Part shown: in pieces, positions 28,501-43,500 of the stretch
Position numbering within the stretch: position 1 is the first letter of the stretch
Layout of the letters: every line of letters starts with the position of its first letter
Assembly (NCBI GenBank): GCA_032622095.1
Contig: CP136069.1
Span: forward strand, 30,136,342-30,200,341
Source of the DNA: Siphonodentalium dalli
Lineage: Eukaryota; Mollusca; Scaphopoda; Gadilida; Siphonodentaliidae
DNA: 64,000 nucleotides
Reading direction: 5' to 3'
Notes under the pieces: model-generated
Database searches by the model: none
Told to the model about the DNA's origin: nothing
What the model saw: only the letters and a program-made list of their open reading frames with translations
Program-made: the position numbers and the translations under genes

Positions 28501-31500
28501 CTTATCTGTACAGCCATTATGTTACACTCACCCTTATCTGTACAGCCATTCTGTTACACTCACCCTTATCTGTACAGCCATTATGTTACACTCACCCTTA
28601 TCTGTACAGCCATTCTGTTACACTCACCCTTATCTGTACAGTCATTCTGTTACACTCACCCTTATCTGTACAGCCATTATGTTACACTCACCCTTATCTG
28701 TACAGCCATTCTGTTACACTCACCCTTATCTGTACAGCCATTCTGTTACACTCACCCTTATCTGTACAGCCATTCTGACACTCACCCTTATCTGTACAGC
28801 CATTCTGACACTCACCCTTATCTGTACAGCCATTCTGTTACACTCACCCTTATCTGTACAGCCATTATGTTACACTCACCCTTATCTGTACAGCCATTCT
28901 GACACTCACCCTTATCTGTACAGCCATTCTGACACACTCATCCTTATCTGTACAGCCATTCTGTTACACTCACCCTTATCTGTACAGCCATTCTGACACT
29001 CACCCTTATCTGTACAGCCATTCTGTTACACTCACCCTTATCTGTACAGCCATTCTGACACTCACCCTTATCTGTACAGCCATTCTGTTACACTCACCCT
29101 TATCTGTACAGCCATTCTGACACTCACCCTTATCTGTACAGCCATTCTGACACTCACCCTTATCTGTACAGCCATTCTGTTACAGTCCCCTTCTTTTGTG
29201 CGGAGTTGTTTTTGTAGATGAGCTCGGGTTCCTTCCACATTGCTCTGAAGACTGCGTAGATTCAGCATGTCTGACTGTGAAAATAGAAAAATGTGTTTAA
29301 ACGAAAATGGCTCATTCGCAACCCAAAAATTGTATACATAATTTGGCAAGTTGTATCTTCAATCATATATAAATCGAAGATTTCCCGAACAAATGATATA
29401 GCGCTGAAACTACATGTTTTGTTTCTTAAATTGTTTGAAAAATTTGACATTGTTTCTTTTCTGCCGGTTGAATTTTAGTCAGCAGTCGTATAAACGGTAG
29501 ACCATGGGAAGAAAATCTAAAGCTGTCGTCGCTGTGAAACATTTATGATACTACATAATTGCTATGACTAAGGCAATGCGTGAAGTCTTAAATTAGTTTC
29601 ATGTTCAGATAATGTAATATACCTTATCCGGAAATTCCGATTCCAGAATTCCAATGAATATATATGGCACCATTTTTGTACGGGGCCCATAAATTTGTGT
29701 TCAGAGTTGTAATTTTTATGACTTCAATGAGTCTTTTTGAGGCATATCATGCTCGTAGAAAGGAAGTTCAGGTATTTATCAACCTATTTTGATACTGAGA
29801 AAAATTAAAAAGCGACTATTAATAGGTGGATTTTGGAGCACAAACTACTATGTGGCTTCAAATTGTACCTTGTTTTCAATCTATTTTCTGGATATATTGC
29901 TGAAAATATGAATTATAGTAAGTCATACTTCTAACCCTTTCATGATGGGAGCTGCACTGGTGCAGCATTAATACTCTGTGCCAATGCATTCTCTTAAAAT
30001 GTGATTCTCCCATAGAGAGCCTCACATATATAAGAGAATGTACTGGCTTACACGGTCACATTAAATATTGTTAGGCCAATGTATTCTCTTATATATGCGA
30101 GACTTGCATATATAAGAGAATGTATTGGCACAGGGTTTTTCGCAAAATTTCAGGAACCTCCAGTCATGGAAGGGTAAATATAACTCCTCTCACCACGTCC
30201 AAAGTTTTATCTAACGTCCTTACATTTTAAAAATTAGATATGTCTTTCTGGGACAAAAAGAGTTTGAATGAAATTATTTTATCACATAATTTGGCCATAA
30301 AAGCAGTTTCATAATTATCGGTAATAGACACGTTTAATATCAGTGCGTGCGATGACGTCACGGCGTTCTTCAGATAACTTGCGATCGCTGTATTTTATAA
30401 TTGTTGTTTTCGATGAATATTTCGCGTTGCTTCGGGTTTATTTGATCATGTGATAAAAGGTATCTCACACTCGTCCTATTTTATATGTAATTTATCAACC
30501 TCGTCCTCTAAATTCTATTTGAGCCTCGGTAAACCTCGGCTCAAATCGAATTTAGTGAACTCGGTTGATAAATTCTGTATAAAATAGGAACTCATGTGAG
30601 ATCCTCTATTTATGTATTTATCAAACTACAGTCGATTCCACTTAATAGCATAGCATTGGAGCAAGGGTTTTTCTATTTGATTAACTGAATATTCGTTTAG
30701 ACGAAATGCACTAAATTTTCTTCCTTTTAATTGAAATGAAAGCAGGAATGGCTGGTCGGTAATTAGATACTAGCCATGTTTATCAGCATACTAGTTGTAC
30801 ATAGTTCATTGAAATCACTGATAATTAATCATATTCTTAATAATTGTCGAAAAGAACAGTATATTTCAAGATATATGAGAAAAATTCTATGAAATTCTTA
30901 TTCAAATAAGCAGAATTTCACCGAAGTTCTATGCAAATATGTGAACATAAGATTGAGAAATCTATTGGAAATGGTTTTGGAATTTGATATTTTATAATTA
31001 TATCCGAAATATTTGATTAACCCTTTACCCAACAGAAGGGCCCTGTGCCAATGCATTCTCTTATATATGCGAGTCGACCATAGGTCCCCTCGCATATATA
31101 AGAGAATGCATTGGCTTAACACATTAAAAATTATAAAATTGTTAAAGAATGTAAGAAAAAATGTTAAAAAGTGTTAAAAAAAGATTTTTGTTTAGGCCAA
31201 TGCATTCTCTTATATATGCGAGGCGACCTATGGTCGACTCGCATATATAAGAGAATGCATTGGCACATGGCATAACTGTAACTATCACAATGTGGTCAAG
31301 GAGCCGGTTCCAATGATACCCATATTTGTATGGTTCTATTGAGAAAGACCGAAGATATGTTAGGCTGTTGAAGCTTTATTTGGCCGGTTTTGGCCGGTTT
31401 GTTGGGTAAAGGGTTAACACTTGTAAAATAATCAGCACTTACCTCCTGAACACCTATCTTTGATTGTAGCTCAGACATCATGAAGTCTTTGTCCAACAGA

Positions 31501-34500
31501 TCTCTTTTCAGTCGCTGCAATTGGAACCGGTTCATTAGTGTAAACAATATTTTATTCTGAATAGCAAGTGTGTACATACATATACAATTTTAATTACAAC
31601 ACATATATTTATTACAAAATGTTTACACGTGTGTCCCAGCATATAAGAGATGAGAAAAGGATCTGACTGTAAGCTTTGTAAGCTTATATTTGTCATTTCC
31701 CCATTGGATATTCACATGGGTGATAACTGGTTTATCATTAATATCTAAGTGAGTTATGTTGACTGCGAATTAATAATGGATATATATAGCTTCCTGCCTG
31801 CCCACCCCTCAGCGCCCATATGGTCCCCACCAACCCGTTCAATGAGACAAGGGTTGCCGCATTGTTGATAGCATAGTTTGTTTTCTCTCAGTTAGTCGCG
31901 AATCTTTTTGTAAGTAGAATATATTTCTGTACTTTTGCGAAGATATCGATGTTTTGATCTAGTGTTAATGACTGAGATCCTTTAATAAGATCATTTAAAC
32001 ATGGTCTGTTATGAAGACCTTGGAAGCATATCGTTCGTTCGTTCGTGAACTTTCGACAGTATAAGAAGAAGTGTTCAGTTGTCTCTGTCAGGCCACAATA
32101 AGTACAATCGGAATTATCCTGTAAGTGATTTTGGTGCAAGTGATCATTCAGATTACTGCATTCGAGACGGATTCGACAGTGGATTACTTGACTTTGCCGT
32201 GTATATGCATACTCGTAGAATTGTGGAGGTTCTATACAATCTTTATTCAGGAATTGTTTAAATTCGGAAACCGTTTCGCACATTTTCGCTTCGTCTGATA
32301 ATTCATTCCAAAGTTTAATAGCATGTGGTATGAATGATTTTTGTAAAGAGGTAGAAAAGCAAAAGGGACGTCTTAAGTTATCGTGCCTGAATGGGTATCC
32401 ACTTGAAGTTGTTGAATCCCTTGGGACATAGTTATATAGATATTGTGGGGTTGATTTTCTCGTCATTTTATAGAATTGAGCAAGTTTTGATTTTTCTCTC
32501 CTTTTCGATAGTTTCTGCCATCCAATTTCTACCAATAATTCATCCCTATTACAACTCCTAGTAGCCCCCGTTATTATACGTGCTGCTTCATATTGTATAT
32601 CTTCTAATAATTGTGATTCTTCAGCCGTGCAATTGTCCCACACAGGGGAAGCATATTCCAAGACGGGGCATATAAATGATAGATAAATTCGTTCTAATGT
32701 TCTCCTATCTAGGGCATATTTATTCTTCCTAAGTATGTATAATCGTTGTGAGGCTAGCTCTTCAATATCTTCGATGTGATTTTTCCACTTCCCTTCATCG
32801 TTAAATGTCAGTCCTAGGTGCTTATGTTCAGTCACCTCTATGATATCTTCACCTGCCATCCTAAGGGGTGGATGATCTTCAATAATATTCTTCCGTGATA
32901 CTAAGATAGACTCTGTTTTCAATGGATTAAATTTAACGGCCCAGATTTGCGACCATTCATATATTCGCTGTATATCTTGGTTCATTACGTTGGCAGCAAG
33001 GGTGGGGTCTTCAACGGCAAGAAAAAGGGAAGTATCATCCGCAAATAGGCGAATATTGCTAGTTATCCCTCCAACAATATCATTTATGTAGACCAAAAAT
33101 AGCAGAGGGCCAAGTAAGGACCCCTGGGGGACTCCAGCTGAAACAGGCATCCAATTAGAGCTCACCCCATTGATTGTAACTCTTTGCTCTCTAGATTCCA
33201 AGTAATTCTCAAGAAGTTTATACATATTTCCTGTTATTCCCATTCTTTTCAATTTAAAGAGCAGTCCTCGATGCCAGACCTTATCAAAAGCTTTACTTAT
33301 ATCGCAAAAGACATATCTTATTTCTTTCCCCTCATCTAGTGATGATATGATATAGTGGTATATGTCGATTAATTGAAACACAGTACTGTCGTTGGGAGTA
33401 AACCCTGATTGCAGATCGGACAACAATTTGTGTTCACGCAAATAGTCTGACAGACGACGGTATATGCATTTTTCAAAGATTTTAGAGAGACAACTCAGAA
33501 GGGAAACAGGGCGATAGTTTGACGGTATACAAGGGTCATCTTTTTTAAAGATTGGACATACATTTGCCTTCTTCCACTCAATGGGAAAGTATGCATGTTT
33601 TAAAAAAATATTAAAAATAAATCTTAATGGTGCAGTTAAGGAAGAGGCACAGTTTTTCAATACTTTTGGGCTTATGCCATCATAACCGGAGGCTTTTGAC
33701 GTCTTAATTGACCGTAGGCATTTGTGAACAAGTTCGTCGTCGATTTCTATGTCACTTAGTTCGCTTTCTGTTAACTGGTCAAAGCGAGGTAACTCTATCT
33801 CCCTTTCGTTTGGCAATGACGATATTGAACAAAAGTATTTGTTGAAGGTGTTGGCTTTTTGTAAGTTGTCATTTATCAATTCATCGTTAAATATGAGTGC
33901 TGGTATAGGCTTAGGTTCCGGTTTCATTAATTTATTCAAAGTTTTCCACCAAAGTGAGGATTCAGTGAAGCAACTTCCCAATATACTTTGGGTTTTGGCG
34001 CAATAAGATTGTTTGGCCCGTCTGATAGCCGAAATAGCAGAATTTCGTTGTGATTTATATTTTGCCCAAGCATCATGAGAACATTTCCGTTTGGCTGCCT
34101 TGTATAATCGTTTTCTCTGCCTTATCATACCACGGATTTCGTTATTCATCCATTCTTTTTCATTTTGGCGAGTAGTTACTTGTTTGTTTGGTATATATTG
34201 CAATGTTATTTCATTTATTTTATTTGTCAATATATTCGCTAATTCGATGTATGGGGTATTAGATAGTTCTTTCTTGTAATTCCAATTTTCAAATTCGGCA
34301 TTCATTGCATTATAATCTGCTCTTGAGTAGTCCCATACCTTCCTTTTCACGATTCCACTCGATTTCTCTATACGAAAATTCAAATACATCACTATTGGAC
34401 AGTGAAATCGAGTCAAATCTGAGAAGAAAGGGTCAATAACTTCGCTATGTTTAACAAATTGTCCTTGGTTTGTTAAAAATAAGTCTATGAGAGAAGATGA

Positions 34501-37500
34501 ACTCTCTGTAAAATGAGTTGGATCTTTGATTAACTGTTCCATTCCGAATCGATTACGAATATATTTGACATATTTTGATTCAGATGGAAGTTGATTGGAA
34601 TTGAAGTCGCCAGTTAGAATCACGTGACGAATAACTTTCCTGTCTCCAAGGGCCATATCTATATTTGAATATATTTTCTCCCATGTATCTACTGGTAGAT
34701 TTGGAGGTTTATATAATGTACCAAGTAGAAACTTTGTTGACGACGAAAGCATGACTTCCACCCAGATACATTCGATTTCCGGAGTTTCTAGATCAGCACG
34801 TCTCCTAAAATAGTACGAATCCTTTATATACACAGCCACTCCTCCTCCTAATGTGGGTCTATTTAATCTCTCTGGGGCATGGAACCCGAGTATGCTCAGT
34901 TCTGCATTCGAAGTTTGTTCAGTGAGCCAGGTTTCAGTGAATGAGACAATATCGTAACTAGATGCTTCTATCGCCACAACGTCTAATTTTGGAAGCAAAC
35001 TTTGTATATTCAAACACATAATGGAGAATGTCTGTTCATAGTTATCTGCGGTAGGACCTGGATTAATTTTTATATCAAATGCTCGCCTTATTAATCCAAT
35101 TATGGTAAGTGCAATAGTTCTGGAAAGATTTGTTATACTATTTGTAACATCGCGATGTTTCCTTCGCATGTATTTCTGAAGTAACGCCCTATATGTTTTA
35201 TTTTTCATTTTGGAATATTTAGTTTTTAATAGTTGTTTTAGATGCAATGCAAAAACAATAGTATTTCGCACGATACTTTCAGTTATGCCTGAGTTTTCCG
35301 ACATCATTTCAAATTTATACGCAATTTGGTAAGGCAGTGTGCAATTGAGATCAAGCATAAAGTGCATTACAACTGTCAAAAACGCAATTTCCTGAGATAT
35401 ACCTCGCGCCCTTAATGTAATATATGAAAGTAAATTCAAAGATGCCAATGGGCTTAATGGTTTGTCTCTTGTCCCCTTGAAAGCTCTACCGTAGTACGAC
35501 CCAATTCTTGCCCTATATGTTTCCAGACTAATCATTACAATATGAACACGGAATAAAAATCCGTATCCAAGAATCAGACACATTAAGGGCAAGTATTGGG
35601 CTATACACGATCAATCCTAATAGCATGATGCTGGTGTGGCCCAAAGGACCTAAGGGGGTGATAGCAGGCAGTTTTTTGTAGCTAATATATGTGTGAAACT
35701 TACATGTTGTAGATATGAGAATAAAAATAACATGAACAGCAATATACATGAATGTTGGTTGAATATTTCCGGCAAAACGGCTTCAAATTTTCTTCCATCT
35801 ACACTTTTTGTTTGGTTTACGTTCTATATCTGGGATACATTTGTCACATTTTAACATATACAATCACAATCTTTCCGAATACACACATATACACATATAA
35901 ATGAATTTGTATATATAAAGTATTTTTGAAACGTATGGGATGGTCACTGCAACAGTTACTATCTACATAATCCATTTCAACTCCAAATTACAATCTGTTA
36001 CACTCAATCCCAATCAGTTATTAAGGTCCAACAAATTAATCCATAAATTGTTATCGAAATTTATATAAGGAGATGTAATTCAGGATAATACAATAATATT
36101 ATATTGTCAACCAGACTCGATGAAACCACTATATATAACTAGGGGAAATCTATTATTTGCCATTGTACGTTAGGTGTCAGCCACGCCCGGTTCATTGACC
36201 ACATTGTGATGGTTACAGTTATGCCCTGTGCCAATGCATTCTCTTATATATGCGAGTCGACCATAGGTCGCCTCGCATATATAAGAGAATGCATTGGCCT
36301 AAAAAAAATCTTTTTTTAACACTTTTTACGATTTTTTCTTACATTCTTTAACAATTTTATAATTTTTTCTTACATTTTTCAACAATTTTTATAATATTTT
36401 TCTACATTCTTTGACAATTTTATCATTTTTAATATGTTAAGCCAATGCATTCTCTTATATATGCGGGCGACCTATGGTCGACTCGCATATATAAGAGAAT
36501 GCATTGGCACAGGGCCGTTCTGTTGGGTAAAGGGTTAAACACCTTTATATTACTATTTCTTTGGCTTTGGGGATAAAACAAATCTGATTCGAGTCGAGTC
36601 GAGGAACTAATAAAAAAAGATCAGAGTGATCAGATATCGATTTTTGAAATCATTTATTTCTTGAGATGTGTAATTTTTTCTGCCTAGCAAATATTCGTCA
36701 AACCGACCAAATTGCGGATGAAGATGGATAACTCTAAAATCAAGTGGTAATTTCGTGATAATCAAGTGATAATACGGCGATATTTCGTTGATAAACATAT
36801 TTTGGGAAATTTTATACCATAGTTGACAGTGGTTAGCATTATTTTGTTGTATTTTAATCGATTCTGATAAATAAAGCATATTTCGAAGAAATGTTGTTGT
36901 TGTTGTAACTTGATGATATGGGGACTGTCTGATCGGATTGAGTACCTTTAAAGCATAGGTAGCAAAGTGTTTGTTGTCAAAGTGCTCAAGAACATGTGAA
37001 AACTTTGAAATATTGACAGAACTTTCTCAGGAGTACAGGCATGCTCAAACAATACAGCTTTATTACTTTGAACCCTTTCTGTATTGAATGGATTCTTCAG
37101 CCAATTATTAAAGTAAGTATACATTGGAATGGTCTATTATTTGGAGGGATTTAACACTTTCATGAAGGGAGCTGCATTGGTGCAACATTAAAGATCCCAT
37201 TCTCTACAGGGTCCCTTATCTCCGGGACCATTTATACACTATTCTCTATGGGAGACTCACATTTATATAAGAGAATGCACTGGCACAGGATTTTTGCAAA
37301 ATTTTAGGAAGCTCCAGTCATGAAAGGGTTAAATCCGCAGGTAAAATAAGCGTATTGACAATTTTTCATACTGCCCATACTACACAGTAGAGGAAACTGT
37401 TAAAATTCACAATTTATTTCTGTGTACGGTACGACTTCACTACATTCATGAAACAAATTTTATACCATGAATTATTCCTGATCAACGTTCAGTGGCTAAC

Positions 37501-40500
37501 ATCTGAATCTGGTCTACATAATCATAAATCAGAACAGAATGTTAATTGAGAACGTAATCACGGGCCGTAACCAGGCACAATCAACCACGTGGCTTTTAGC
37601 TATGACAACTTCTATATCCAGCCCTCGAAATTAGGAAAAATGTCCCATGGCAAATTTATTGCTGTGGCATTCCACATGTTGCCACGGAATTTCCCATGAC
37701 ATTGCTTATTGCCATGGCCAATTTCGAGGACTGTAAATCTTTCCGAATAAGGTGGTAATTGTCGATGTGTGTAGCTCTGAAAAAGCATTTTTGTTTTTCA
37801 CAAAATGGTTCACTAGTGAATAGCATTAACTGGTAAAAATTTTTATCTTCGTTTATCATTCCGTTGGTCTTATTTAGTGGCAGTAACAAGGTGTTGTATG
37901 CATTAATCTGTGGATCATGTAGGGGAATATGGCAGAGGGGAAATTTGTGCCAGGGGAAAGGGACCACTACACCTCCAGCTGAAACCCTGTCTATACATAC
38001 ATCATTAGTTTTGTCAGCATCTGTGAGTCTTCTGAGGAGGATATCACGCTGTTCGTCTAACCTGATTGCAGCCGCTTCCTGCCGATGTTGTTCGCGTAGC
38101 AGTCTCCTCAGCGTTCTATTGGTTGCTTCAAAGTCAGCGAGTTTCTCCATCAACAGATCCTTGGTCTTAGCTAATTTAGCCGAGTCAGATGCTGATATCC
38201 TGTTCTCCTACAGAAAATTAGGAGATAGTTTCAACACAAGCCTTGGAAATATATAACCAACAAAAATAGCTTGTTTCTAATTTAGCGCCTTGTCCCATTT
38301 ATTGCCACCAATAAATAAACAAATGTAATGCCAAGCATGGCATATGCCCGACGCTCAGTTTAGAGAGTGGGCAATGGATTTTTTTTTTCTACATCCAAGA
38401 AGTGGGTATCCTGTCCCCTTAAACTGGGCTACCAATACACCAAAGCACAACACAATCCGATGATACATGCCCAAGTTAGTTAATTTTTGCTGTCTGCAGA
38501 CTTCCACAGTGTGACAGGCAATGTCTCCAGCAATTTGTTTAAATTTTGCACAAAACATCGGCTAAGCTTGAAAATTTGCCTTGGCTTAAAAATTGCCTAC
38601 AAATTTTTTTTTGGCTAGGTATTTGCCTCGACTTAGCCAACGCTAATTAACAAGGCTGCATATGTGTTCAAATAGAAGCTTTCACAATGAAAATAATAAT
38701 CGCAAAGTGTAAATTTTATAACCGAATAAAACCAAGATCACATCTGTAAAGATAGGGCGACAATTTGGTAACCCAGAAGTTATGATATTTCTAAATCAAA
38801 ATATCTTCAATTGCAAAAATTTGCATTATTAAAAACATGATTGCATACGGCAAATTTTATTGCTTTTGCTAAAAATTTAATTAATTTGACATTAATTATC
38901 ACCATGACAACATACCTCTCTGAGTCTCCTGAAGGAATCTCTCAATTCACCGATTTGTTTTGATGCGGCCTGTCCATCCATCTCGACCTCTATTAACTGC
39001 TTCATCAGAGCCTCCCTCTCAGCACTGAAAACATCACGCTCCGACCTGTAATGTATTCATAAAAAGAGAAAGAGTTGGTTAGCTGTTAATTTCCAAATAA
39101 TAGACAATTATAGGGGCGGGGTAAACAAAAATGATAGACAATTACAGAACAAAATCATAACAGGTTAGAAAATTGTGGTCGTGTTGTTTATCACAGGTCT
39201 TATACTCATTATTGTTATATATTATGGCTATAATTAACCTTGTCGATACTAAATGGATTCTCCCATTCAGTTATAAAGCTATAAAAGAATGGAAACATAT
39301 TTAGAAATTGTAGAATTTGCTTGCATTTCCAGAAGAAATTTGAACTTGTTGCATGTACTCAAGAGTTGCATGTACTGTCTTAAATTTTCAGGTTGATTTA
39401 ATATGTTTTCATTAATATAACAAAAACACATTGTCTTTATCAATCGGTACAAAAGTAATATTTAATCATGGATATAATAATATATACAAATATCTGTTTT
39501 GGGTGGTTGAATGCAGCCTAAAATATAAGTCAATAGATAACCAACTGATAAGCAGATTGCAGCAAAATTTTGTTTCTCAAATCTTTTAGACATGCGGCCG
39601 TGATCGGTGTGCAGTACATGTACTTCTCAAAAAGAAGGTCAGAAGGATTCCTAATAATTGGTGCAAAATGTTCAGATATTAAGTTCAACAAACGGCCTGT
39701 AAATTTCCTGAGGGAACTAATCGTCAATGAGCATTTAGTAAAGAAATAGTTAACAGGTATTCATTTAATTGGGCTGTGCACACAATAATACAGACCCTCA
39801 TGTTTATACGCACATCAGGATGCAAAATTTGGAAGCCAATGATTATGAAATGACCTACCAAATATTTTATGAATACCAGTATTTTAATTTAAGATGAAGT
39901 ACATGATGCATTGAATTATGAACTATAAATCATGATGCTTTGATATACTGTATAAACCCGTCAGTAAGCCCTGGGGGGGCTAGTCCACGTTTTTGCTAAA
40001 AAAGTGGGTACTGGGCTTACTGAGGAGGACCCCCCTGTGCAAAAATACAGTTCGCCTTCAGGTGCCGACCTACAGTCATATTTTATACCAATACCATGTT
40101 TTGTATTGAATAAAGATAATAATGTGTTTTATTTATATTATAAAGAAGATAAAATCAAATGACAATAAATAGTGATGGACAGATACATTTGGGATCAATT
40201 TGAATAAGGTTGTAAATTTGGGGATTAATTTGTAAACACAATAGGGTTGTATGATGAGTTCACAAATTAATTAGTTACACTAATGCTTATTAATCAAGCT
40301 CATTATTATAAAAACACAACAGTGAGATGCGGTGAACATACATCACTCTTCTGCATTATCAAAGGATCCTACAAACACACCAAGTCATTACTCCCCATCC
40401 CATTGGATTTACTCTGATAGAGGTGTGAACAGTAAGTGACCTATACTTTGATTTTATTGATTTGATACCTCTTTGATTGATCCAACAACTAAGTGTAGAA

Positions 40501-43500
40501 TAAGATGTCCATATAATACAATATTAACACAAGTATATACTGTTATACATATTTATTTTTTTATAAGAAAAACAACTGGAAAAAATAATAAAAGCACAGA
40601 TGTGCTTGAGTATCTTCTCCTATTCTACAGGATAGAAAGACGTGATTGTATTCACCTTCCAAATGCTCAAAAATGGGGGTGGGCTTATCTACGAGGACCT
40701 ATCTATATTCACCTTGTGACGTCAGCTTCATCGACCAATAAATCCATGCGCTTTCTCAGGACGTTGTTTTCACGCTCTGTTGCTGATAACTCATCCCTAT
40801 ATTCCTGAATCTCAAACTCTTGCTCCTCAAGGATGCGCTTCGATGAGTTTAGCTCAACATCTTTATCCTCCATGTCATCGAGAGTTTTCTTGAGCATAGC
40901 CTGGAAGAATTTTACAGTAAATACAAAACTTAAAGATTGTCTATCTCTTCCGAGCCACCATTTACAACAATTGAACATCAAGCCTGAATTTAGTGTGCCT
41001 GTCATATGCAGAATGTGGTCCCCGGAGGGTGAATTTTGTGACGCTATGCTGCACAGTGGGCTAGCATCACTAAATTCACCCTATTGGGACCTCATTCTGC
41101 ATGGCCTCAACTACTATGGGAGACAAAGACTCAGATTGAAGTTCCCAAAGCTGAATATTGTGATGTACACCCATTGGGAACCTCGATTATGCAATGTATT
41201 GTCTGCCAATTTGGGGATAACTAAACTAAACGAGAGGCCGATCACGATCGGCAGATGTTAACCTATCCCTTGGTGATAGTAAATTACTATGATCGGAATC
41301 ATAAATGAGAGTTTTGACGTTGAATTATAGAGTATACTGTTATGTACTATTATAGACAAATGTACATAACACAAATTATTGGAATTTATGGGTCACTCAC
41401 ATGTATATAAGAGAATGCTCTGGTACAGGATCTGTAATGCTGCACCACCACAGCCTTGGGTTAAATGTGAAAAAGGTGACCTGGACATGGAATACTTGGG
41501 TTAAGAGAGTCAAATTTAAGTTTACCAACACCCATCAAGATAAAAACACCTCACTGCTAACCCATTAACATCAATTATATAGCAGAGCTGTCAACAAATC
41601 ACAGACATTGTTTATATTGATGCTGGCATCTCTGTTCAATCAATAACATTTATAATGACCTCAGGCCATCTGTCGAGTGATATACTCAGTGATATACATA
41701 GCTTTCTTTATTTGCACATTGGCATAAGAGACATCAGAAAATAAAATCGCCTTATCAATAGCTAAGTAGTCCAAAGGCATGGGATGGAATTGATGAATTG
41801 GGTTTAAAGTCGCTCCAAACAAATTTACAAGTACATAACACAAGATTATGCACCGATTTAAACCAAATTTGGTGTGGTGACTCGGGGTACCCTTGGCAGA
41901 GTTATAATGGTGTTAGTTTTTCAAATTTGTTTAACTTTAAAAATGTTTTTTTTTTTTTTTTGAGTGAATATATTTTTTCGAAAAAGGGCCATAACTCAGT
42001 TAAAGATAGTTGGATCAACCCATATTCGAACTCGATCTGTATTTTGGGCTGAGAATCTCACATACCAATTTTGGTTCCGATCACATAGAAAATGTTTTAG
42101 TTATCGCATTATGCGTAAAGCGTCTACGGACAGACGGACGAACAGACAGACGGACGAACGACCAGTGGTCATTCCGGACGTTGACACTATATGGTATGGG
42201 TAAACATAAAAAGAAATATAATCTAAGTGAAGAAGTTTCAATAGAAATTTGATTATAAAGAAACTTTCCAGAGAAGATGAGGCCAAAGCAGAATGGGTCC
42301 CCAGAGTGTGAATTTAGTGATGCTAGCCAACTATGCAAGATAGCATCACTAAATTCACCCTCTGGGGACCTCATTCTGCAAATGACAGGCACACTAAACT
42401 CAGACTTGAACAAAATACAGATAAAACTGAAGACTAGGTTAGTGTTGAAACGATTTTAAGGAATCGACTAGTCGCCAGAGGTAATCGACTACTAGTCGAC
42501 TAAGAGTTCCCGTTTCTATGCCCATATGACATATAAAATGGGCCATGTGGCATCGCATTTTCGAGTATCCAACTCTTCCGTGTCAGAACATTCAAACGGA
42601 AAGCACGTGAACTATGTAATCTCCGTTTTGCCGGTGAGTCTCCCAATTTTATGTATTAAACCCGGCTTTCCTGCAACCTCCATATAATCTCACAGTTTGG
42701 GGAATGCAGGTAATAAAAACATTTTATTTAAACAAAAATTGCCGCCGGTAACCTGGAAATAAATAGGCAAGTCTCGTTCGTAAGTCTCGCTAACGAGATG
42801 TCAGGTGTGTTCTATTGTCTCTCTGACTTGGCGCCTCATGTGTCGCGGGGGGTTGGGGGGTATGGGTATAAGAATGATCTAGAATTTATCCAGTTACCTA
42901 GTTGGCTTTACCAGCTTGACTTGTCGCAAATTATGTTTCGTATATCATTGAAGCCATTTTGTTGCATCATTACTCTAGTATTACACGTGCGATAGTGAGA
43001 AGTTATCACTGGTCAATTGCGTCCCATGGATCTAGACAGTGTTCAGTCGGCAGCAACACTTTGAACATGTCTTTGATGATCAACATAAAAGAAACTGCGC
43101 CTACAAGTGCATACATTGGGTTCAGTTCAGGTCATGGAGTTCACCGCCCTTGCATGACTGGCAGTGGCATCGTTAAAGGAACAATGCAATGAAAGTGTCA
43201 ATGACACTGTAGCTCAACTTAGGTAGGGGAATAATTTAATGGTTGACAGTAAATGGAGGAATAGGAAAGGTGCTACCGTACCGGCCGGTGGATAAGTCGC
43301 ATCTTTTTAACCCAATTTGCCCTATTAAAATCCTTCTGCGACTTATAGATCGGTAAGTCAATGAGGGGCATATTTTCAGCCGAATTTTGAGGAATCAACT
43401 GCGATCACAGGTAAATAACGGGACAAAATGCCGACGCAAACTAACTGCAACGCGATAAAATAATACAATTCGGTATACAAAAAATAAATAAATACCCATC

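Larger units (their letters stand above)
31780..35660 (-). mobile_element. Non-LTR retrotransposon (CR1/L2/Jockey-like LINE), in intron 6
   Basis: Same orientation as ODF2. It holds one intact large ORF (31,888-35,592). Outer limits are estimates: no poly(A) or clear 3' microsatellite was found, and the 5' leader is placed up to the CATGATGCTGGTGTGGCCCA region. The intact frame suggests recent insertion. Confidence 0.75.

Noticed and set aside
24501-29349. Regular array of about 30-bp units that looks at first like a CRISPR array, and long frames through it such as TDKGECQNGC repeats
   Set aside because: There are no unique spacers between units, the genome is animal, and the unit is an exon tail plus splice donor. 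The frames come from 30-bp periodicity without stops.
37864-38256. 130-codon plus-strand frame
   Set aside because: Antisense shadow of ODF2 exon 6.
39943-40060. Inverted CAGTAAGCCC words considered as a pogo-type element end
   Set aside because: No matching opposite end or target duplication found; left as unassigned.
40473-41261. Plus-strand frames of 111 and 142 codons
   Set aside because: Antisense to exon 4 and running into a MITE palindrome; no domain.
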